From: Sipunculus nudus
Taxonomy: Eukaryota; Annelida; Sipuncula; Golfingiida; Sipunculidae
NCBI GenBank assembly: GCA_026874595.1
Contig: CM049306.1
Location: forward strand, 96,649,642 to 96,713,641
Direction: 5' to 3'
Length of the DNA: 64,000 bases
Shown here: piece after piece, positions 59,545-64,000 of the stretch
How positions within the stretch are numbered: the first letter of the stretch is position 1
Layout: the number at the start of each line of letters is the position of its first letter
Position numbers and translations under genes: made by a program
The notes under the pieces: generated by a model
The model's input: only the letters and a program-made list of their open reading frames with translations
What the model was told of the DNA's origin: nothing
Databases searched by the model: none

Positions 59545-59935
59545 ACATGGATAATACATTAATATTAATATTTATTATATTAATAATAATAATATTAATA
59601 ATAATGATAATAATAATAATAACATTAGAATGAACAAGAAGCAAGAGAAAAAAGTATAATAAAATATAATAATAAAAACAAGCTTTGAGGATAATAATAA
59701 TAATAATAATATTATAATTATTAAAATTATAATAATAATGATAAGAAGAAGAAGAAGAAGAAGAAGAAACAGGGGAAGAAAAAAAAGAAGTAGAAAATTT
59801 AAGAGGAAGAAATATAATAAACATAATAAATATAACAAAAGTAACTATAATTATGATAATAATAAGAATAAAATGACAAAGAAATAGAAAAAAAGATCAA
59901 CAACAACACTCCTTACAACTAGTAGTAGTAGTAGT
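59545..59935. repeat. (AAT)n / (GAA)n simple-sequence tract
   Basis: Long imperfect AAT and ATA trinucleotide runs, with (GAA)n at about 59745-59768. The minus-strand frames (Ile/Leu-only) are artefacts of this composition. Confidence 0.9.
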
Positions 59936-60111
59936 ATTCTTTATTAGAGTGACAGGTACATTCAGATACATATATAATTATACATATCAGTGCACCCGGC
60001 CCCGTGGACCTATTATAGTCACTTCATAACTTTGAACAAAATAAGTGATTCGCATACACTAGACATACAGTTGCTTGCTCCTAATTTCATAACATCTGCA
60101 TAAATATTTTG

Positions 60112-60522
60112 CTAGCTTTCTATAGATTTATTTTCACACAACCAGGATATTTTATCATTTTCTGTAAAAGTAGATGTTGGCCAGTTTGTACCAGAAAATA
60201 ATGTCTGTCGTTCCTGCTCATACAAAGGACAGTGAAAAAGGAAGTGGACCTCATCTTCAATATACTCATTACATTTAAAACAGACTCTTTGTTTGATATT
60301 AATGCGACGAAATCTGCCTGTTTCAATTGCCAAAGGTAATACACCCATTCTGAACTGAGCCAAAAAGGATCTTTCATTTGAAGAAAGGTTCAATTTTACG
60401 TATAATTCAGTACTGATTGAATTTTTGTACAGCCTATAATTCCTAAGTTTTGGTTTTGATAATAGTTTTCCTCTCCATTCATCATTCATGACATGTTCTA
60501 ATTTATTGTATATTTTAGTCAT
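60112..60522 (-). pseudogene. LINE C-terminal Cys/His segment
   Basis: A 136-codon frame with NERSFLAQFRMGVLPLAIET then CFKCNEYIEDEVHFLFHCPL, a CxxC...H...C arrangement typical of the C-terminus of many animal LINE polyproteins. Confidence 0.8.
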
Positions 60523-60675
60523 TGAGCACTATAAAATATTGTCAAAACTTGGTTTACATTCACAATCTTCAAAAAAGTCACATACAGTAGAACTCCAATT
60601 ATTTTCTAATAAAGCATAATCCCATAAAAATATTTGCTTACATAATCTGTTTTCATCCATTTTGACAATCCTATT

Positions 60676-62322
60676 TCATAATCTCACCATATTTATAATA
60701 AACCGGTATTTACAGATTACCCAACCTACATCACCTTGGATGGCTAAATGTGGAGCAAATCTGTTTACTCCCAAAAATATTCTGCCGGCAGTCGTCTGAA
60801 CATTCTCTAATCTAGGACGTTTATCACCGCAATATATTTCTGAACAATATTCTATGATTGCTAGAACACAAGCATGGACAAGATTACTATAAACTTTAAA
60901 CGACTTATTATTATTTGTTCGATATTTACCTATCACAGCTCCTAATGCTCTCATGGCAGCTGCAGCCATCTCTCTCTCGTGATGATTTAAATTGAGATTT
61001 TCATCAAAATACACACCAAAATATTTATAAAATGATGTACAGGAAATAACTTTCTCCCCTGCTTTAAAGAGAACATTTGACCTTTTCTGTCTCGACCGCC
61101 TAAAGTGTACAACTTTTGACTTTTTCTCACTAATTTCAACTTGCCACTTTTGACACCATTCATGAATGTAAGATAACATTTCTTGTAAAGTAGACGTAGA
61201 GAGTGCTAATAAAACAATATCATCAGCGTACATTAAGATACTAACATTTCTGCTGTTAACATCTATTCCTCTGTTCATTCTATTGATACCTTCTGCCAAA
61301 TCATTAATAAAGATCGAAAATAACGTTGGTGAAAGGGTATTACCCTGCCTGACACCATCTGAGGTATCAAACCAATCTGTGTACAGATCATTTACCTTTA
61401 CACAAGCTCGTGTGTCTTTGTATAACGCTTTAATAGCAAAATTAAAATTTGCCATCAATTCCACACTGAAATAATTTATAGTACAGAAAATCTCTTTTCA
61501 CCGAGTCAAAAGCGGTTTTTAAATCTATAAAAGCTGTAAACGTATTAAGACCCATGTTTAGTCTATTTCTGATAATACAAAATAAGGAAAAAATGTGCTC
61601 TGAGCGCGATCTATTTTCTCTTAAACCATTTTGCTCCTCAACTAAGATGTTATGATTATCTATAAGTACTTCATAAGACGCCTGTTCAAAATACTCCCAT
61701 AGACCTTTGCAATACAACATAACAAACTAATATCCCTATAGTTCATTGGCACCCTAGGGTCATCGACACTGGACTTCAAGATCGGAATTACCATTGAATC
61801 AGCCCATACGGAAGGAACTATTCCATAATCAAATACCATATTAAAGAAACTGTGAAATGCTTTAGTAACTATAGCATTTTTCAGAACATCATAAGGAATC
61901 TCATCAATTCCTGCAGCTTTCCCCCTTTTCAGCTTATTAACTACACTTTCTGCTTCATCATACGTAATAATTGTATTTATTTCCTGGTTTCCCTGATATA
62001 ATGGGTCAATCATATCATTTTCTATACATGACATAAAATGTTTTATTTGTTCCGCAAAATTTTGATTGTTAATGTGAGACTCATTTATACCCTCATATAA
62101 TTTTTCAAAATCAGATTTCCATTTACTCAACACATTTACCTCATCATATACAATATGATTGTCTATGTCATATACCTCAAATCGAATACGATTCTTACGG
62201 GGAGGACCCAATCGCTTAATATATTGCAAAAAAAAGCTGAGAGTTGTGCACCTGTAACTGCTCAATCCTGAACATTCTGTCTCTTCGGTATTGTCTCTCA
62301 TAATATCTGAATTTTCGATCAA
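60676..62322 (-). pseudogene. LINE reverse transcriptase segment
   Basis: Three overlapping frame pieces (62322-61660, 61720-61442, 61464-60676) give the RT blocks in order: KAAGIDEIPYDVLK, NYRDISLLCCIAKVY, FIDLKTAFDSVKRDF, DGVRQGNTLSPTLFSIFIND, YADDIVLLALS (the catalytic Asp-Asp pair is intact) and YKYFGVYFDENLNL (thumb entry). Frameshifts occur at about 61700 and 61450. Confidence 0.9.
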
Positions 62323-62632
62323 AGAGAGCAGATATTTTCCTAAAAGCTTCTAGAAGTTCTTTTCTCTCTTTTTCAGCACTAACATTTTTTTCTATATTCC
62401 TTTTCAGCCTTTCTTTTATCTTTAAACAATGCATCTAATTCAACATTCCAAAATGGTTTACTCTGCGTTTGTTTTTTATACAATCATTACGTACCAAAAG
62501 ATCATTCATTTCATTACTAACTGGAGTTATAACAGCACAATATGCATTATCAACGGATGCCTGTGAATCTTTAGCATTTTCAATAATATTTATGGCTTCT
62601 AATATATCATGCATTACGTGTTCAGACTTCAT
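62216..62632 (-). pseudogene. LINE linker between endonuclease and reverse transcriptase
   Basis: Two adjoining frames (62632-62435 and 62434-62216) are rich in Lys, Arg and Glu (for example KERKELLEAF and RYYERQYRRDRMFR). This matches the charged connector seen between EN and RT in such elements. Confidence 0.6.
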
Positions 62633-62723
62633 AAAATTAGTGGGTATATATTCCTGAAATTAAACTTTCTTTTGGCCTCTCGTTTCTTTTGTGTGTGTGT
62701 ATGATCTATATTATCTATATGAT

Positions 62724-63390
62724 CTATATATATCTGAAATCAGAACATGGTGATACAGAAAAATATATACAGTCCTTTAATTTATTCTGTGGAACCAAAA
62801 TGTAATCTACTACAGATTTTCCTTTAGATGATATACATGTGAAATTATTTTGCATGTTATTTATCCTTCCATTAACTATATATACAAAATTTTGATTCGT
62901 GTAAAAATTCAATCAACGCTGCTCCGTGCTGATTTTGTTAAAATCAATAAGCTGTCTCTTAGGAATATCATCAATACCTTCAATCATATCAACTGAATCC
63001 CCAACTCTACTGTTAAGGTCTCCACAATTTATAAAATGATCAACATTAATATGTATGTATATCTGATTTAATAAATGTTCATAGAAACTATTTGAATCAC
63101 TACCCCACACACTGTTTTCTGGTGGTAGATACACCGAGCATATAATAATGCTTGATTTACTATGTTTATTTTGCATCTGTAACACCAAAATTCCGTCTAC
63201 TGACTTATCAATTACTGACACATCAAAATCTGAATGAATGTTTGTCTTGACAAATAATCCCACACCACCAAAGGTTTTTGGTGCTTTCTTATGCCTGCAT
63301 TCCCGATTGTGTCCATACCAAATATATCCAGGAATATTTAGTATTTCATCATATGAAAGGTCAGTTTCAACTACAATGCTAATACTAGTG
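62724..63390 (-). pseudogene. LINE endonuclease (EEP-type) segment
   Basis: Frames read DEILNIPGYIWYGHNRECR, TFGGVGLFVK, SIIICSVYLPPENS, NCGDLNSRVGDS, then after a stop or frame break SSKGKSVVDYILVP. These fit the exonuclease-endonuclease-phosphatase fold (GDLN and S/T-x-D-Y motifs). The first ~40 residues of the domain, with the catalytic Asn/Glu, are missing or degraded. Confidence 0.8.
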
Positions 63391-64000
63391 CTACTCTAAC
63401 TACTACTACTGCTAACACTTCTATTACTACTACCATCAATAGTCATAATAATAATAATTATAATAATTATAATAACAACAGCAACAACAACAAAAACAGT
63501 AAGTCCCATGCACAATTTGCTATATTAAACAAATGATTGGAAGTCATAAGTTTGTATTAGCAGCAAATGTAGAATTCCGGCTGACAATTAATGATGCTAA
63601 ACTGATAATGCATTGCTCATTGTCCAAGCCACGCAAGTTATTATGATATTCCACGTAATGATCTGCTAATTGTCCTAGCCTCAACTGTCAACTACATAAT
63701 CCATGCACGTGGTCATCAGCCCACTGTCCATGCCACTATATATATTTAGTTGCATATGTAGATATGTGGCTAATGTTTATGGAATTGGCTAATATCCCCG
63801 TGGTCATCTGGTCACGGTGCGTGTTACGATAGTCATCCATGTTATCATATATATATACTCACTACCCCCGTTAGGTATTTACATAATGGACGTAAACATT
63901 TGCTTACTGTCCAAGCAAAAAGAGATCGTCTACAAAAGTCACGTGATTATCTGCTCACAGGTATACATGCCACATTAGCTATCTGCGTAATAATCTACTC
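63391..64000. other. Right flank, simple repeats and unique sequence
   Basis: (ACT)n/(AAT)n/(CAA)n-type trinucleotide stretches lie at 63391-63500. After that there is a weak ~65-bp periodicity with CATG...TGTCC(A/T)AGCC motifs (63600-63920). No gene seen. Confidence 0.5.

Larger units (their letters stand above)
59940..63390 (-). mobile_element. 5'-truncated LINE (non-LTR retrotransposon), frame-broken
   Basis: Read on the minus strand, the order is endonuclease (63390-62724), linker, reverse transcriptase (62322-60676) and a C-terminal Cys/His segment (60522-60112). The 3' end has AATAAA and runs into an (ACT)n tail at about 59930-59945. The 5' end stops inside the endonuclease N-terminus, next to an (AGT)n tract. 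At least six frame breaks separate the open pieces, so the copy is inactive. EN plus RT order identifies a non-LTR element; clade is not assigned. Confidence 0.9.

Noticed and set aside
59426-59838. Leu/Ile-rich frames of 132 and 87 codons
   Set aside because: Artefact of (AAT)n and (GAA)n simple sequence.

Overview
The window looks like nuclear DNA from an AT-rich, intron-rich, repeat-dense animal genome. The lophotrochozoan, probably bivalve, assignment is inference from gene architecture and the load of minisatellites, MITE-like elements and LINE remnants; no marker proves it. There are no bacterial operons, rRNA or CRISPR arrays. Introns dominate, so only short exons are coding and most open frames here are chance.

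Two multi-exon genes are well supported and converge. (1) Plus strand, 1625-16995: the 3' nine exons of an MFS sugar-transporter-like gene of the MFSD4 / sodium-dependent glucose transporter 1 family. The N-terminal exons lie left of the window. The nine exons sum to 1197 nt (398 codons plus stop) with matching phases at every junction. (2) Minus strand, 44447-55981 coding: an ELK-type ETS transcription factor (ternary complex factor). It has an upstream start exon, a middle exon, a large last exon with the ETS domain and C-terminal activation region, and a phase-matched alternative first coding exon at 47338-47470. A likely 5' UTR exon ends at 58362. Upstream of it, a 90-bp cluster holds a CArG box, AP-1, ETS, GC-box and CRE motifs.

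The most unusual structure is in gene 1. Two minisatellite arrays (2221-4234 and about 15815-16843) are tandem copies of the gene's own intron-exon boundary. Every unit carries a copy of the 3' splice acceptor plus the first codons of the next exon, and each array ends at the authentic exon. Two other exons (7879 and 11463) are preceded by single partial copies of themselves, each with its acceptor. Four of the nine visible exons therefore show the same kind of acceptor-spanning duplication.

Between the genes (17-44 kb) lie minisatellites, microsatellites, a 785-bp tandem duplication, a large inverted repeat and MITE-like elements. There are also weak hints of another minus-strand gene (exon-like blocks at 18456-18557, 19300-19466 and 26433-26510). 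The right end (59940-63390) is a 5'-truncated, frame-broken LINE on the minus strand with endonuclease and reverse transcriptase segments.

All exon boundaries come from reading splice consensus and phase by eye. No homology search or transcript data were available.
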